Assembly: GCA_964631125.1 (NCBI GenBank) | Contig: CAZVYN010000003.1 | Location: 45,086-109,085, forward strand | DNA from: CAZVYN01 sp964631125 | Lineage (GTDB): Bacteria; Eisenbacteria; RBG-16-71-46; CAIMUX01 | DNA length: 64,000 nucleotides | Reading direction: 5' to 3' | Shown: positions 8,219 to 19,335 of the stretch, in pieces | How positions within the stretch are numbered: position 1 is the first letter of the stretch | Layout: every line of letters starts with the position of its first letter | The notes under the pieces: generated by a model | Seen by the model: the letters and a program-made list of their open reading frames with translations, nothing else | What the model was told of the DNA's origin: nothing | The model's database searches: none | Position numbers and translations under genes: made by a program

Positions 8219-8260
8219 CGGGCGAGCGAGGCTTCCGACTCGCCTGGCGCGAGCAGGTTT

Positions 8261-8295
8261 GCGGCGTCCGTGGAATGCGGGCGCCGCTTCTTTTT
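8261..8295 (+). terminator. Intrinsic terminator/attenuator between rpmA and mdh
   Basis: GCGGCGTCCG (8261-8270) pairs with CGGGCGCCGC (8278-8287), a 10-bp stem with one T-G wobble and a 7-base loop, followed directly by TTCTTTTT. This is the best Rho-independent terminator I found in the window. It lies only 22 bases before the mdh start, leaving no visible room for a separate promoter, so it may act as an attenuator for the long downstream operon. Confidence 0.85.
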
Positions 8296-8317
8296 GGCAG
8301 GAAGGGAGAGACGGCTC

Positions 8318-9244
8318 ATGCGTCGAAAGGTCTCGGTGGTGGGTGCGGGCAACGTAGGGGCGAGCTGCGCGCTCTACGTCTCGGAGATGGAGATCGCCGA
8401 CGTCACGTTGATCGACGTCGTCGAGGGACTGCCGCAGGGGAAGGCCTTGGATCTCTTCGAAGGCTCTCCCGTCCGCGGATATGACGGCGCCTCGGTCGGC
8501 TCGAACGACTATGCGTCGCTCGCCGGTTCCGATGTCGTCGTGGTGACCGCGGGATTCCCGCGCAAGCCGGGGATGAGCCGCACCGACTTGCTGGCCAAGA
8601 ACGCGGAGATCATCGGCGCCGTGGCCGACAGCGTGAAGAAGCACGCCCCGCAGGCGTTCGTCATCGTGGTGACCAATCCGCTCGACGTCATGACTTACTT
8701 CATGTGGAAGCGCACGGGCTTCCCGAAGGAGCGCGTCCTCGGAATGGCGGGCGTGCTCGATTCGACCCGCTTCCGCTCGTTCATCGCGATGGAGCTCGGG
8801 GTCTCGGTTTCGGACGTGATGGCGATGGTGTTGGGCGGACACGGCGACGCGATGGTGCCGCTCACGCGTTTCGCGACTGTTTCCGGCATCCCCGTCAGCG
8901 AACTGATCCCGGCCGCGCGCCTCGAAGAGATCGTGACTCGCACGCGCAACGGCGGGGCCGAGATCGTGTCGCTGCTGAAGACCGGGTCGGCCTACTACGC
9001 CCCCGCGTCCTCTGCGGCGCAGATGGTCGAGGCGATCCTCAAGGACAAGAAGCGCGTCGTTCCCTGCGCCGTCCATCTCGACGGACAGTACGGCCTGAAG
9101 GATGTGTACCTGGGCGTGCCGATTCGGCTGGGGGCCGGCGGCGTCGAGAAGATCTTCGAAGTGCCGCTGACCGCCGACGAGAAGAGCGCGCTCTCGAAGT
9201 CGGCCAAGGAAGTGGCGGAGATGATTGCGGAGCTGCCGCACTGA
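8318..9244 (+). CDS. mdh: Malate dehydrogenase (NAD-dependent, LDH-like type)
   Basis: The enzyme interconverts malate and oxaloacetate in the TCA cycle. The Rossmann motif VGAGNVGASCA opens the protein. The substrate loop RKPGMSRTDLL has Arg rather than Gln at the MDH/LDH-discriminating position, NPLDVMTY follows, and the catalytic His is in LGGHGDAMVPL. The length of 308 residues is normal for this LDH-like MDH family. ATG 8318 follows GGAAGGGAG; the upstream extension to 8270 crosses the terminator and is not coding. The kdsB gene begins at its stop codon. Confidence 0.95.
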   Translation: MRRKVSVVGAGNVGASCALYVSEMEIADVTLIDVVEGLPQGKALDLFEGSPVRGYDGASVGSNDYASLAGSDVVVVTAGFPRKPGMSRTDLLAKNAEIIGAVADSVKKHAPQAFVIVVTNPLDVMTYFMWKRTGFPKERVLGMAGVLDSTRFRSFIAMELGVSVSDVMAMVLGGHGDAMVPLTRFATVSGIPVSELIPAARLEEIVTRTRNGGAEIVSLLKTGSAYYAPASSAAQMVEAILKDKKRVVPCAVHLDGQYGLKDVYLGVPIRLGAGGVEKIFEVPLTADEKSALSKSAKEVAEMIAELPH

Positions 9245-10029
9245 CCCAGACCGGACGGGAGGGTGGAGCCGTCGTCGCGGCGTTGCCCGCGCGCTTCGGC
9301 GCGACTCGTTTTCCGGGCAAATTACTGGCGGAGCTCTTCGGTCGGACGGTGCTGGAATGGACGTGGCGTCGCGCCGCCGCGATGTCCTGTTTCGATCGCG
9401 TGATCATCGCGACCGATGACGAGCGCATCGAAGCAGAGGCGCGACGGTTCGGCGCCGACGTGGTGCGGACCCGGGCGGATCATCCCAGCGGCGCCGACCG
9501 GGTCTGGGAGGCGGTCTCGAGCCTGAGCGGCGAGGCGCCGTCGTTCGTCGTCAACTTGCAGGGGGACGAGCCGCGCTTTCCTGTCGGCGCCGTGACCGAG
9601 CTGACGCGCGGCCTGCGCGCCGATTCAGACTCGATCTGGACCGTGGCGCAGGCGATCGATGACCCCGCAGATCTGGCGCGGCCGCAGGTCGTAAAGGTCG
9701 CGCTGACGGCGAATCACCGGGCGCTCTATTTCTCGCGCGCCGTCATCCCGTTCGTGCGGGATACCGGCGCGTCGCAATCCGTAGTGCGTTACCGGCATGT
9801 CGGGGTCTACGGTTATCCGTCCGAGTTGCTCCGCCGCTTCGTCGCGGCCCCGCCGACTCATCTGGAGCAGGTCGAGGCGCTGGAGCAGTTGCGCGCGCTC
9901 GAGCTGGGCATGACGATCCGCGTCGTTCTCTCCGAGGAGGGGAGTCCGGGCATCGATACTCCGGAGGATCTCGAGCGGCTGCGCTCGGGTTATTCTTCGG
10001 CCGAAGCGTTCGAGACGTCCGCGAGCTGA
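9241..10029 (+). CDS. kdsB: 3-deoxy-manno-octulosonate cytidylyltransferase (CMP-Kdo synthetase)
   Basis: KdsB activates Kdo with CTP to CMP-Kdo for lipid A inner-core assembly. The family pattern is clear: VAALPARFGATRFPGKLLAEL at the N-terminus, then VVNLQGDEPRFP, YFSRAVIPF, RHVGVYGYP and EQVEALEQLRALE. No ATG, GTG or TTG lies at the expected start; the only in-frame TTG (9283) would remove the first beta strand. CTG 9241 overlaps the mdh stop as CTGA and has GGAG at 9229-9232, eight bases upstream, so I infer a CTG start giving 262 residues. The neighbours pyrG, kdsA and kdsD are in the same pathway or supply its CTP. Confidence 0.92.
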   Translation: MTQTGREGGAVVAALPARFGATRFPGKLLAELFGRTVLEWTWRRAAAMSCFDRVIIATDDERIEAEARRFGADVVRTRADHPSGADRVWEAVSSLSGEAPSFVVNLQGDEPRFPVGAVTELTRGLRADSDSIWTVAQAIDDPADLARPQVVKVALTANHRALYFSRAVIPFVRDTGASQSVVRYRHVGVYGYPSELLRRFVAAPPTHLEQVEALEQLRALELGMTIRVVLSEEGSPGIDTPEDLERLRSGYSSAEAFETSAS

Positions 10030-10039
10030 GAAGGAACTC

Positions 10040-11676
<1,637 letters not shown>

Positions 11677-11680
<4 letters not shown>

Positions 11681-12552
11681 CTCCGCCCACCGGTTCCAAT
11701 CCTTCGCCCCGCTTCCTGGGACGCGCTCTCGCCGCCGACGAGTTGTTCGTCATCGCGGGGCCGTGCGTGCTCGAGGGGGAGGTCATGGCCTTCGAGATCG
11801 CCTCGCGGCTGCGTGAGATCACCACGCGCCTGGCGGTGCCGTTCGTCTTCAAGGCCTCGTACCGCAAGGACAACCGATCGGCCGAAGAGTCCTTCACCGG
11901 GCCGGGACTCGACGAGGGGCTCGAGCTGCTCGCGCGCATCAAGCGGGAGCTCGGCGTCGCGATCTTGACCGATGTGCACACGCCGCAAGAGGTCCCCGCC
12001 GTCGCCGCCGTCGCCGATGTCGTGCAGATTCCCGCGTTCCTCTCGCGCCAGACCAGCTTGCTCCACGAGGCGGCCGCGTCGGGGCGAGTCGTCAACGTGA
12101 AGAAGGGGCAGTTCCTGGCGCCGGAGGATATGGCGCGCGTCTTGGGCAAGCTGCGCTCCGTAAGTCCGAACGGCGAGGTCTGGCTGACCGAGCGGGGCGC
12201 GAGTTTCGGCTATCACAACCTGGTCGTGGACATGCGTTCGTTCCCGGTCTTGCGCGCGCTCCCCGCCACGGTCGTGCATGACGTGACGCACTCGCTGCAG
12301 CATCCCGGAGTCGGCGGCGACCGTCGCTTCGCGCTCCCGTTGGCCCGCGCGGCGATCGCGGCGGGGGCGCACGGCCTCTTCTTGGAGACGCATCACGATC
12401 CGGACAACGCGCTGAGTGACCCGACCACGCAGTTGCCGCTCGACGGCATCGAGGCGTTCCTGGCCGAGATGAAGGAGTGGCGGGCGCTCCAGGCGCGCTA
12501 TGTCGACCGGCCTGATCCGGTCGCGTTCCCCCGGACGAGGCCATCGGCGTGA
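11677..12552 (+). CDS. kdsA: 3-deoxy-8-phosphooctulonate synthase
   Basis: KdsA condenses arabinose 5-phosphate with phosphoenolpyruvate to Kdo 8-phosphate. The protein (291 residues) has FKASYRKDNRSAEESFTGPGLDEG, TDVHTPQEV, NVKKGQFLAPEDM and ERGASFGYHNLVVDMRSF, all family hallmarks. Cys30 in IAGPCVLEG occupies the position that is Asn in E. coli KdsA and the metal-ligand Cys in metal-dependent enzymes, so this is probably the metal-dependent class. The GTG start overlaps the pyrG stop, and the kdsD start overlaps its own stop. Confidence 0.96.
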
Positions 12553-13574
12553 AGGCGATCGACCTGGTCGCTCTCGGCCGCGAGGTCTTGAAAGACGAGA
12601 TCGAGGGTCTGCGCAGTCTGGAGCCGATGATCTCCAGCCCCGAGTGGGCGCGCGCGGTCGAACTCTGTCTCGGCTCTCGCGGCCGGATCCTCGTCAGCGG
12701 CGTGGGGAAGTCGGGACTCGTCGCCCAGCGCATCGCCGCGTCCCTCCGCTCGACCGGCACGCCGTCGGTTTTCTTGCACCCGACCGACGCGGTGCACGGC
12801 GACCTAGGACTCGTCGATCCGGCCGACGTCGGACTCTTCCTGAGCAAGAGCGGAGAGACCCCCGAGCTCATGCAACTCGCCCCACTCTTCCATCGGATCT
12901 CGGTTCCGTTCGTCGCCATCGTGGGGGAAGCGCGCTCACAGCTCGGCTTGGTGGCGGATGTCGCGCTCACGCTGGGTCCGTTGCGCGAAGCGGGGCCGCT
13001 GCGCAGCGTGCCGACGACCAGCGCGCTCGTCTTCCAAGCCGTGGGCGACCTGCTCGTCACCTCCCTCTACGCCAGTCGCGGATTCGGAGAGGGCGATCTG
13101 GCCTTCCTGCATCCGGGGGGACTCATCGGCCAGAACGTGACGCGACGCGTCTCCGACGCCATGCGGGCGGGCGCGCGCGTTCCTCGGGTCGCGCCCGATG
13201 CCTCACTCCGCGCCGCCATCGTCGAGATCATCGAGAAGAAGTTGGGCATGACCACGGTGGTCGACGCAGGCGGAGTGCTCGTCGGGATCCTGACCGACGG
13301 CGATCTGCGCCGCGCCATGCACCGACACGATCGCGTCGACGGCCTGCGGGTCGAAGAGGTGATGACGCGCGATCCGCGCACGATCGAGGCGGAGGCATTC
13401 CTGGCCACGGCGGTCGAGCGGATGGAGAACAACCAGCGCGGTCCGATCACCTGCCTCGTGGTGGCCGACGCGCAGAGGCGGCCGGTCGGGGTGCTGCACC
13501 TGCACGACTGTCTGCGTCTCGTCTCCGGCGCGGCGCCTGCCGCGAGTCCCGCCGCGGCGCCCACCGTCCGGTGA
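12549..13574 (+). CDS. kdsD: D-arabinose-5-phosphate isomerase (SIS plus two CBS domains)
   Basis: It isomerises ribulose 5-phosphate to arabinose 5-phosphate, the first committed step to Kdo. The N-terminal SIS domain has VSGVGKSGLVAQRIAASLRSTG, HPTDAVHGDLG and SKSGETPEL. Two C-terminal CBS domains follow (VSDAMRAG ... GILTDGDLRRAM and VEEVMTRDPRTIEAEA ... VGVLHLHD). The 341-residue length is close to E. coli KdsD/KpsF. GTG 12549 overlaps the kdsA stop. The phosphatase KdsC, often adjacent, is absent from this window. Confidence 0.96.
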   Translation: MKAIDLVALGREVLKDEIEGLRSLEPMISSPEWARAVELCLGSRGRILVSGVGKSGLVAQRIAASLRSTGTPSVFLHPTDAVHGDLGLVDPADVGLFLSKSGETPELMQLAPLFHRISVPFVAIVGEARSQLGLVADVALTLGPLREAGPLRSVPTTSALVFQAVGDLLVTSLYASRGFGEGDLAFLHPGGLIGQNVTRRVSDAMRAGARVPRVAPDASLRAAIVEIIEKKLGMTTVVDAGGVLVGILTDGDLRRAMHRHDRVDGLRVEEVMTRDPRTIEAEAFLATAVERMENNQRGPITCLVVADAQRRPVGVLHLHDCLRLVSGAAPAASPAAAPTVR

Positions 13575-14545
13575 AACGCCCCACCTGGTGGCGAGCCTCG
13601 AGACGAGTTCTCCGATTCTGGGCGTTATCCGTTGTCCTGGAATCAGTTGGCTACATGCCGAGATCCGCCGCGCGAGGCCTCGGTCGCGGTCTCGGTCGGA
13701 TCGCGTTCACGGTGGCGCGCCGACAGCGGCGCCGGGCGCTGGCCCACCTCGCGCGTGCGAGGCCCGACCTCACGTCGGCCGAAGCGGTCGTGGTGGCGAG
13801 CGACGCCTTCTCCTGGATCGGCCGCGCGGTCCTCGATCTCCGACTCGCCGAGGCCCGCGGAGTTTCCTACGTGCTCGAACCGTTGCGAGTGGAAGGCGAG
13901 GAGCACTGGCGGACCGCGACCCGCGACGGCCGCGGCGTGCTTGCCTGCACCGCGCACTGCGGGAACTGGGAGCTGCTCGGCGCCGCCATCGCGCGGCGCG
14001 GCCGCGCCGTTTCGGTGCTCGTGCGTGCGCCGCGCGAGGTGCGCCTGGCGCAGCGACTCGACCGATTGCGTCGTTCGTTCGGACTCACCCCGCTCTCGCT
14101 CGATGCGGGATTCCTCACCGCGGTGCGCGCGCTGCGGCGCGGTGAAGTGCTCGGCGTACTCTTCGATGCTCCGGCGCGGGGCCGTTCGCTCCCGTGTCGC
14201 TTCTTGGGCGGGTCGCGCCCGTTCGCGCTCGGCGCCGCGAGGCTGGCCGCGCTGGGGGACGCCTCCATCCTGCCCATGGCGTTGTGGGGGGGAGAAGACG
14301 GCGGCTATCGTCTCCGATTCTTCGAGCCGTTCGAAGCGGCCGGCGTGCGAGAGTCTCGAGGAGCACACGACTTGCGCGACTCGCACGACTCGCACGACTC
14401 GCGCGGGCGACGAGTGCAGGGAGATGTCGTCGAATGCACCGCGCGATTGGCCGCGACCTTGGAGGAAATGGTTGCTGCGGTTCCTGCGCAATGGCCCTGG
14501 TTCGAGGATCCCTGGCCCGACTCGGCGCCGCGGGGAGATCGCTGA
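13571..14545 (+). CDS. Lipid A-type lauroyl/myristoyl acyltransferase (LpxL/HtrB family)
   Basis: The protein probably adds an acyl chain to Kdo-lipid A precursors at the inner membrane. It has the H-x4-E catalytic motif of the family in TAHCGNWELLGAA. The later segment GVLFDAPARGRSLPCRFLG resembles the conserved block that in LpxL reads DQ..G..G. Here the DQ is DA, so the substrate may differ. An N-terminal hydrophobic segment (FWALSVVLESVGYM) would anchor it. A 9-base tandem repeat at 14378-14402 encodes DSHDSHDSR in a loop. GTG 13571 overlaps the kdsD stop. Confidence 0.82.
   Translation: MKRPTWWRASRRVLRFWALSVVLESVGYMPRSAARGLGRGLGRIAFTVARRQRRRALAHLARARPDLTSAEAVVVASDAFSWIGRAVLDLRLAEARGVSYVLEPLRVEGEEHWRTATRDGRGVLACTAHCGNWELLGAAIARRGRAVSVLVRAPREVRLAQRLDRLRRSFGLTPLSLDAGFLTAVRALRRGEVLGVLFDAPARGRSLPCRFLGGSRPFALGAARLAALGDASILPMALWGGEDGGYRLRFFEPFEAAGVRESRGAHDLRDSHDSHDSRGRRVQGDVVECTARLAATLEEMVAAVPAQWPWFEDPWPDSAPRGDR
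14378..14402 (+). repeat. 9-bp tandem repeat GACTCGCAC, nearly three copies
   Basis: Copies at 14378-14386 and 14387-14395, then a partial copy to 14402. It keeps frame and adds Asp-Ser-His units to the acyltransferase. Confidence 0.85.
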
Positions 14546-14550
14546 CACCG

Positions 14551-15125
14551 ATGCCTAGCCGCAGTCAGAGTGGAGTCTTCCTCGCGGTCAGGTTCGCGGC
14601 GATGATGGCGGGAATGCTCGCGGCCTGCGCGCAGGAGACGGTTCCGCCGCCGCCGCCCGTCGACCCGACCCTGCGCGTGCCCCAGCAGGTGTTGGAAGGG
14701 GTGCGGCTCGTGCAGAACGAGACGGCGGGACCGAAGTGGGCGCTGGAGGCTTCGCGCGGCGTCTCGTATGGACCTCGCGAGCCGATCGCGCTGGAGGACC
14801 TGCAGATCGAATTCTTCGAATCCGACGGGACCGTCGGTTCGGTGCTGACCTCCAAGCGCGGCGACATCGACCGCGACGCCTCTCGCCTGATCGCGCGCGA
14901 TTCGGTCCTCGTCGTGACGAAAGATGGTGATCGGCTGGAAACAGAGAGTCTCGACTGGAATCAGCGGTCGCAGAAGATCTCGACCGACCAACCGTTCCGT
15001 CTCTGGCGGGGGCGCGATGTGCTGACCGGCGTCGGCATCGAGACCGATCCGGATCTGCGCGCCTACACCATCCTCCACTCGGTTCGCGCCACGGTGCTCT
15101 CCGATCCGCCCTTGGAGGAGCAGCC

Positions 15126-15129
<4 letters not shown>
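14551..15129 (+). CDS. lptC: LptC-like LPS export lipoprotein
   Basis: LptC-type proteins carry lipopolysaccharide from the LptBFG transporter to the periplasmic bridge. This 192-residue protein has a signal sequence ending in the lipobox MLAAC, so it is probably a lipoprotein rather than a single-pass membrane protein as in E. coli. The beta-strand-rich remainder (LEDLQIEFFESDGTVGSVLTSKRGDID and DRLETESLDWNQRSQKI) fits the LptC/YrbK fold. It sits directly before lptB with a 4-base overlap. No lptA gene lies between them, as it does in Proteobacteria. Confidence 0.82.
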
Positions 15130-15914
<785 letters not shown>

Positions 15915-15965
15915 ATCGTCATCGACCTTCAGCCCGGGGCTCCATCCGCCGAGGAGATGTGGAGA

Positions 15966-17399
15966 ATGCAGTCCAGGGCTCGCCTCAGTACCTCGCTCCG
16001 CACCGGGTTGCGCCTCACCCCCGGGGTGCAGCTCGCGCTGAAGTTCCTCCAGGTCCCCACGCTCGAGCTGGAAGCGTTGGTGCGCCACGAGTTGAGCGAG
16101 AATCCGGTGCTCGAGATCGCCGACGAAGGGGCGGACGGAGCGGTGGCAGCGGGTGAAACGCCCCTGGACGAGGCGCCCGAGACGAACGACCCGCCGGCGC
16201 CCGCGGCCGCCGATGCGCCTCCGCCGGATTGGACCGACTATCTGCCGCGCTACGACGACACCGGCCCCGGTGAGTCGGAGGATTTCGAAGGGCCCGACGA
16301 GGATCGGGGGCGAGCCGCACGCGTCTCGCTCCAGCAGGGCATCGCCGAACAGCTCGGCGCCGCTGCGCTCACGCCGCGGCAACTGGAGCTGGCCCAACTC
16401 CTGGCCGGTTGCCTCGACGACCGCGGCTACCTGAGCGTTTCCCTGGAGTCGATCGCCGAATACGCGAAGGCGCCGCTCGAGTCGATGCGCGAGGCGCTGG
16501 GTTTCCTGCAGTCGCTCGATCCACCCGGGCTCGGCGCCCGCTCGCTGGCCGAGTGTCTCGCGCTCCAGCTCCAGGCCCACGGCCTCGAAGGCGCCTTGCC
16601 GTATCGGATCGTGACCGAGCAGTTCGAGCATCTGGCCGCGCACCGAACCTCGGCGCTCGCCCGCGCGCTGCGCGCGACTCCAGCGCAGATCGAAGAGGCG
16701 TGCGCGCGCATCCGCCAGTGCCACCCCGCGCCCGGCCGGCTGGTCGGGTCGGAGGAGGTGCGTTACATTCACCCCGACCTCGTGGTGGACCAGGTCGGCG
16801 CGGGATTCGAAGTCTGGCTGAACGATCGTCATGTTCCGAGGCTGCGACTCGATCCGCATTGTCGACGTCTGTTGGCGGGGCAGGGAGCTCGAGAGGCGGA
16901 GGCGCGCGCCTATTTGCAGGAACGACTCCGCTCCGCGCGATGGATCGTGCAGGCGCTCGACCGGAGGAGGGACACCATGCTCCGGGTGATGCGCTGCATC
17001 GTGAGTGAGCAACGGATGTTCTTCGAGCACGGGATCTCACATTTGAAACCGATGACGCTGCAGACGGTGGCCGACAAAGTCGGTCTCCACGAGTCGACCG
17101 TGGCCCGCGTCACCCACGGCAAGTATGTCCAGACCCCGCGCGGTCTCTTCCCCTTGAAGTTCTTCTTCTCCAGTCGCGTGCGCACCTCGCACGGGGCCGA
17201 TATCTCCGCCCGCTCCGTGCGCGCGCGCCTCCGCGCCCTGGTCGCGCTGGAGGATCGCGGCCGGCCGCTGGCGGATGACGAGATCGCCGCCCTCCTCGGG
17301 CGGGAAGGCATTCGAATCGCGAGACGGACGATCGCGAAGTACCGTGACCAACTGGGAATCGAGCGCGCCTCGGTCAGACGCCGACGCTGTGTTGGCTAG
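15966..17399 (+). CDS. rpoN: RNA polymerase sigma-54 factor
   Basis: RpoN directs RNA polymerase to -24/-12 promoters and needs an NtrC-type ATPase to open them. The N-terminal activator-interacting region reads LRLTPGVQLALKFLQVPTLELEALV, followed by an acidic low-complexity stretch. The core-binding domain and helix-turn-helix (ADKVGLHESTVARVTHGKYVQTPRG) come next, and the RpoN box appears as ARRTIAKYRDQLGI near the end. I prefer ATG 15966, nine bases after GAGGAG 15951-15956, over ATG 15957, which abuts it. A matching activator is at 59014-60411 and a candidate target promoter at 62682. Confidence 0.96.
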   Translation: MQSRARLSTSLRTGLRLTPGVQLALKFLQVPTLELEALVRHELSENPVLEIADEGADGAVAAGETPLDEAPETNDPPAPAAADAPPPDWTDYLPRYDDTGPGESEDFEGPDEDRGRAARVSLQQGIAEQLGAAALTPRQLELAQLLAGCLDDRGYLSVSLESIAEYAKAPLESMREALGFLQSLDPPGLGARSLAECLALQLQAHGLEGALPYRIVTEQFEHLAAHRTSALARALRATPAQIEEACARIRQCHPAPGRLVGSEEVRYIHPDLVVDQVGAGFEVWLNDRHVPRLRLDPHCRRLLAGQGAREAEARAYLQERLRSARWIVQALDRRRDTMLRVMRCIVSEQRMFFEHGISHLKPMTLQTVADKVGLHESTVARVTHGKYVQTPRGLFPLKFFFSSRVRTSHGADISARSVRARLRALVALEDRGRPLADDEIAALLGREGIRIARRTIAKYRDQLGIERASVRRRRCVG

Positions 17400-17432
17400 G
17401 CGCTGTGTCAGCTAGGAAGGGAGTCCCGGAGC

Positions 17433-17975
17433 ATGGAGATCACGACGACGGGTCGGCGTTACAAGATCACGCCCGACGTCCGCGAGTACGCCGAGAAGCG
17501 GATCCAGAAGCTCGAGCGATTCTTCGATCGGATCCAGGAAGTGCACCTGGTCCTGGCCGAGGAGAAGTATCGCCAGATCGCCGAGCTCGCGGCGCATGCG
17601 GGCGGCAGTGAGTTCATCGCGCGCGTGGAGAGCGCCGACATGCAGCAGTCGATCGATCGCGCGGTCGATCGCATGGAGACCCAGATCAAGAAGCACAGCG
17701 CGCGACTGAAGGACCGCAAGGTCCGTCGCGTGGTCGCGGCCGGCTCCATCGTCGAGGAGGCCGACCTGGACGACGTCGAAGTCGAAGAGGAATTCTCGCC
17801 GGTCGTCGTTCGCTCGCAGCACTTCATCGCGATGCCCTGCTCGGTCGAAGACGCCATCAAGGAGCTGCGCGATCGTGACTGGGAGTTCGTGCTCTTCTCC
17901 AACGCGCGCAGCGGCAAGGCCGCCCTCGTCTATCTGAGGCACGACGGCAACTTCGGCCTCGTCGAACCGGAGTGA
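17433..17975 (+). CDS. hpf: Ribosome hibernation promoting factor, long form
   Basis: Long HPF binds 30S subunits and pairs 70S ribosomes into inactive 100S dimers in poor conditions. The N-terminal HPF domain (MEITTTGRRYKITPDVREYAEKRIQKLERFF) is joined by a charged linker to a C-terminal dimerisation domain (VVVRSQHFIAMPCSVEDAIKEL ... FVLFSNARSGKAALVYLRHDGNFGLVEPE). At 180 residues it is the long type, unlike the short enterobacterial HPF found next to rpoN. The hprK start codon overlaps its stop. Confidence 0.95.
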   Translation: MEITTTGRRYKITPDVREYAEKRIQKLERFFDRIQEVHLVLAEEKYRQIAELAAHAGGSEFIARVESADMQQSIDRAVDRMETQIKKHSARLKDRKVRRVVAAGSIVEEADLDDVEVEEEFSPVVVRSQHFIAMPCSVEDAIKELRDRDWEFVLFSNARSGKAALVYLRHDGNFGLVEPE

Positions 17976-18964
17976 GTCGACCGTTCGACGAGTCGGGCAC
18001 CGTCCGCGCGCTCAGCGTGCCGGAACTCCTCGCGCGCGCCGGGACGCTCCTCCAGTTGGAGTGCCTGACCAGCGCCGAGGGGCGCGAGCCTCTGACCACG
18101 GCCGATCTGCATCGGCCCGGGCTCGTCTTCACGGGGTATCTGCAGAATTTTCCGGCCGCTCGGGTGATGGTGCTCGGGCGAGCCGAGCTGCTTTATCTGG
18201 ACACGCTGCCGCCGGAACGACTGCGGGAGGCGCTCTCCTATTTCTTCTCGTTCGATCTGCCCTGCGTGATCATCTCGCGCGCTTGGGATCCGCCGCCGAT
18301 CCTGCTGGAGATGGCGCAGGGCCGTCAGATCCCGGTGCTCCGTACGCCGATGCTGACGATCGACCTCCTGCACGAGCTGACCTCGCTGCTGGAGGATGTC
18401 TTCGCGCCGACCACCAGCACGCACGCGACCTTGGTCGACGTCTACGGCGTCGGACTGTTGATCACGGGACGCAGCGCGGTCGGCAAGAGCGAGTGCGCAC
18501 TCGATCTGGTCGAGCGCGGCCATCGACTGGTGGCCGACGATGTCGTCTCGATCATGCGCAAACGCAGCGTGCTCCTCGGCAGCGGCAACGAACTCCTGCG
18601 CCACCGCATGGAGATCCGCGGACTGGGGATCATCGACGTGCAGTCGATCTTCGGCATCCGCGCGATCCGCGCCCAGAAGCGGGTCGAGCTCGAGGTCAAC
18701 CTGCGCGACTGGGACTCGACCGAGAACTACGACCGCCTCGGACTGGAGGAGAAGCGCACCAGCTATCTGGGCCTGGAGATCCCGCTCGTTGTCGTGCCGA
18801 TCTTCCCGGGCAAGAACATCACGGTGATCGTGGAAGCGATCGCGCTCAACTACCTGCTGAAGGCCTACGGCTATGACCCCGCGCGCGACTTCAACGACCA
18901 CTTGCTGGAGTTGATGCGGCGCAAGGCGAACCTGGCGGTGCTGGCGAGGGACGACCTCGAGTGA
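17972..18964 (+). CDS. hprK: HPr kinase/phosphorylase
   Basis: HprK phosphorylates and dephosphorylates Ser46 of HPr, linking carbon status to PTS and regulation. The P-loop is TGRSAVGKSECALDL, followed by VADDVV. The family signature LRHRMEIRGLGIIDVQSIFG and the C-terminal region VEAIALNYLLKAYGYDPARDF are present. The 330-residue length is normal. Its target HPr in this operon retains Ser46. Four-base overlaps join it to hpf upstream and the EIIA gene downstream. It takes the place that ptsN has in E. coli. Confidence 0.96.
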   Translation: MSRPFDESGTVRALSVPELLARAGTLLQLECLTSAEGREPLTTADLHRPGLVFTGYLQNFPAARVMVLGRAELLYLDTLPPERLREALSYFFSFDLPCVIISRAWDPPPILLEMAQGRQIPVLRTPMLTIDLLHELTSLLEDVFAPTTSTHATLVDVYGVGLLITGRSAVGKSECALDLVERGHRLVADDVVSIMRKRSVLLGSGNELLRHRMEIRGLGIIDVQSIFGIRAIRAQKRVELEVNLRDWDSTENYDRLGLEEKRTSYLGLEIPLVVVPIFPGKNITVIVEAIALNYLLKAYGYDPARDFNDHLLELMRRKANLAVLARDDLE

Positions 18965-19335
18965 TTCGCGCCGTCTTGGTCACGCATGGTCGGCTGGGCG
19001 AAGAACTGCTCCGCATCGCGCAGAGTCTCGTCGGCGCGCTCGAGGGGATCGACGCAGTCTCCAACGAGGGTCTCTCGCTCGACGATCTCTTGGCGCGCAT
19101 CGAGGAGAAACTCGTCGTGCACGAGGGCGAGGTCTGCCTCTTCACCGACCTCTTCGGCGGCAGTTGCCGTTTCGCCAGCGAGGCGGTGCGGCGTCGACGC
19201 GGTCGCTGCGAGGTCTTCTCCGGTTTGAATCTCCCGATGTTGCTCGACTTCGTCCACAACCGCGAGCGGCTGCCGTTCGACGAGTTGACCCTGCGGCTGG
19301 TCGAGAAGGGCCGGGAAGGGATCCGACGTCTGTGA
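18961..19335 (+). CDS. PTS mannose-family EIIA component
   Basis: EIIA-Man accepts phosphate from HPr on a His and passes it to EIIB. The 124-residue protein begins MIRAVLVTHGRLGEEL with the expected phospho-acceptor His9, and has LFTDLFGGSCRFASEAV, the conserved DLxGGSPxxxA region with CR in place of SP. It is a single-domain EIIA, separate from EIIB, and overlaps its neighbours by four bases on each side. Confidence 0.93.
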   Translation: MIRAVLVTHGRLGEELLRIAQSLVGALEGIDAVSNEGLSLDDLLARIEEKLVVHEGEVCLFTDLFGGSCRFASEAVRRRRGRCEVFSGLNLPMLLDFVHNRERLPFDELTLRLVEKGREGIRRL

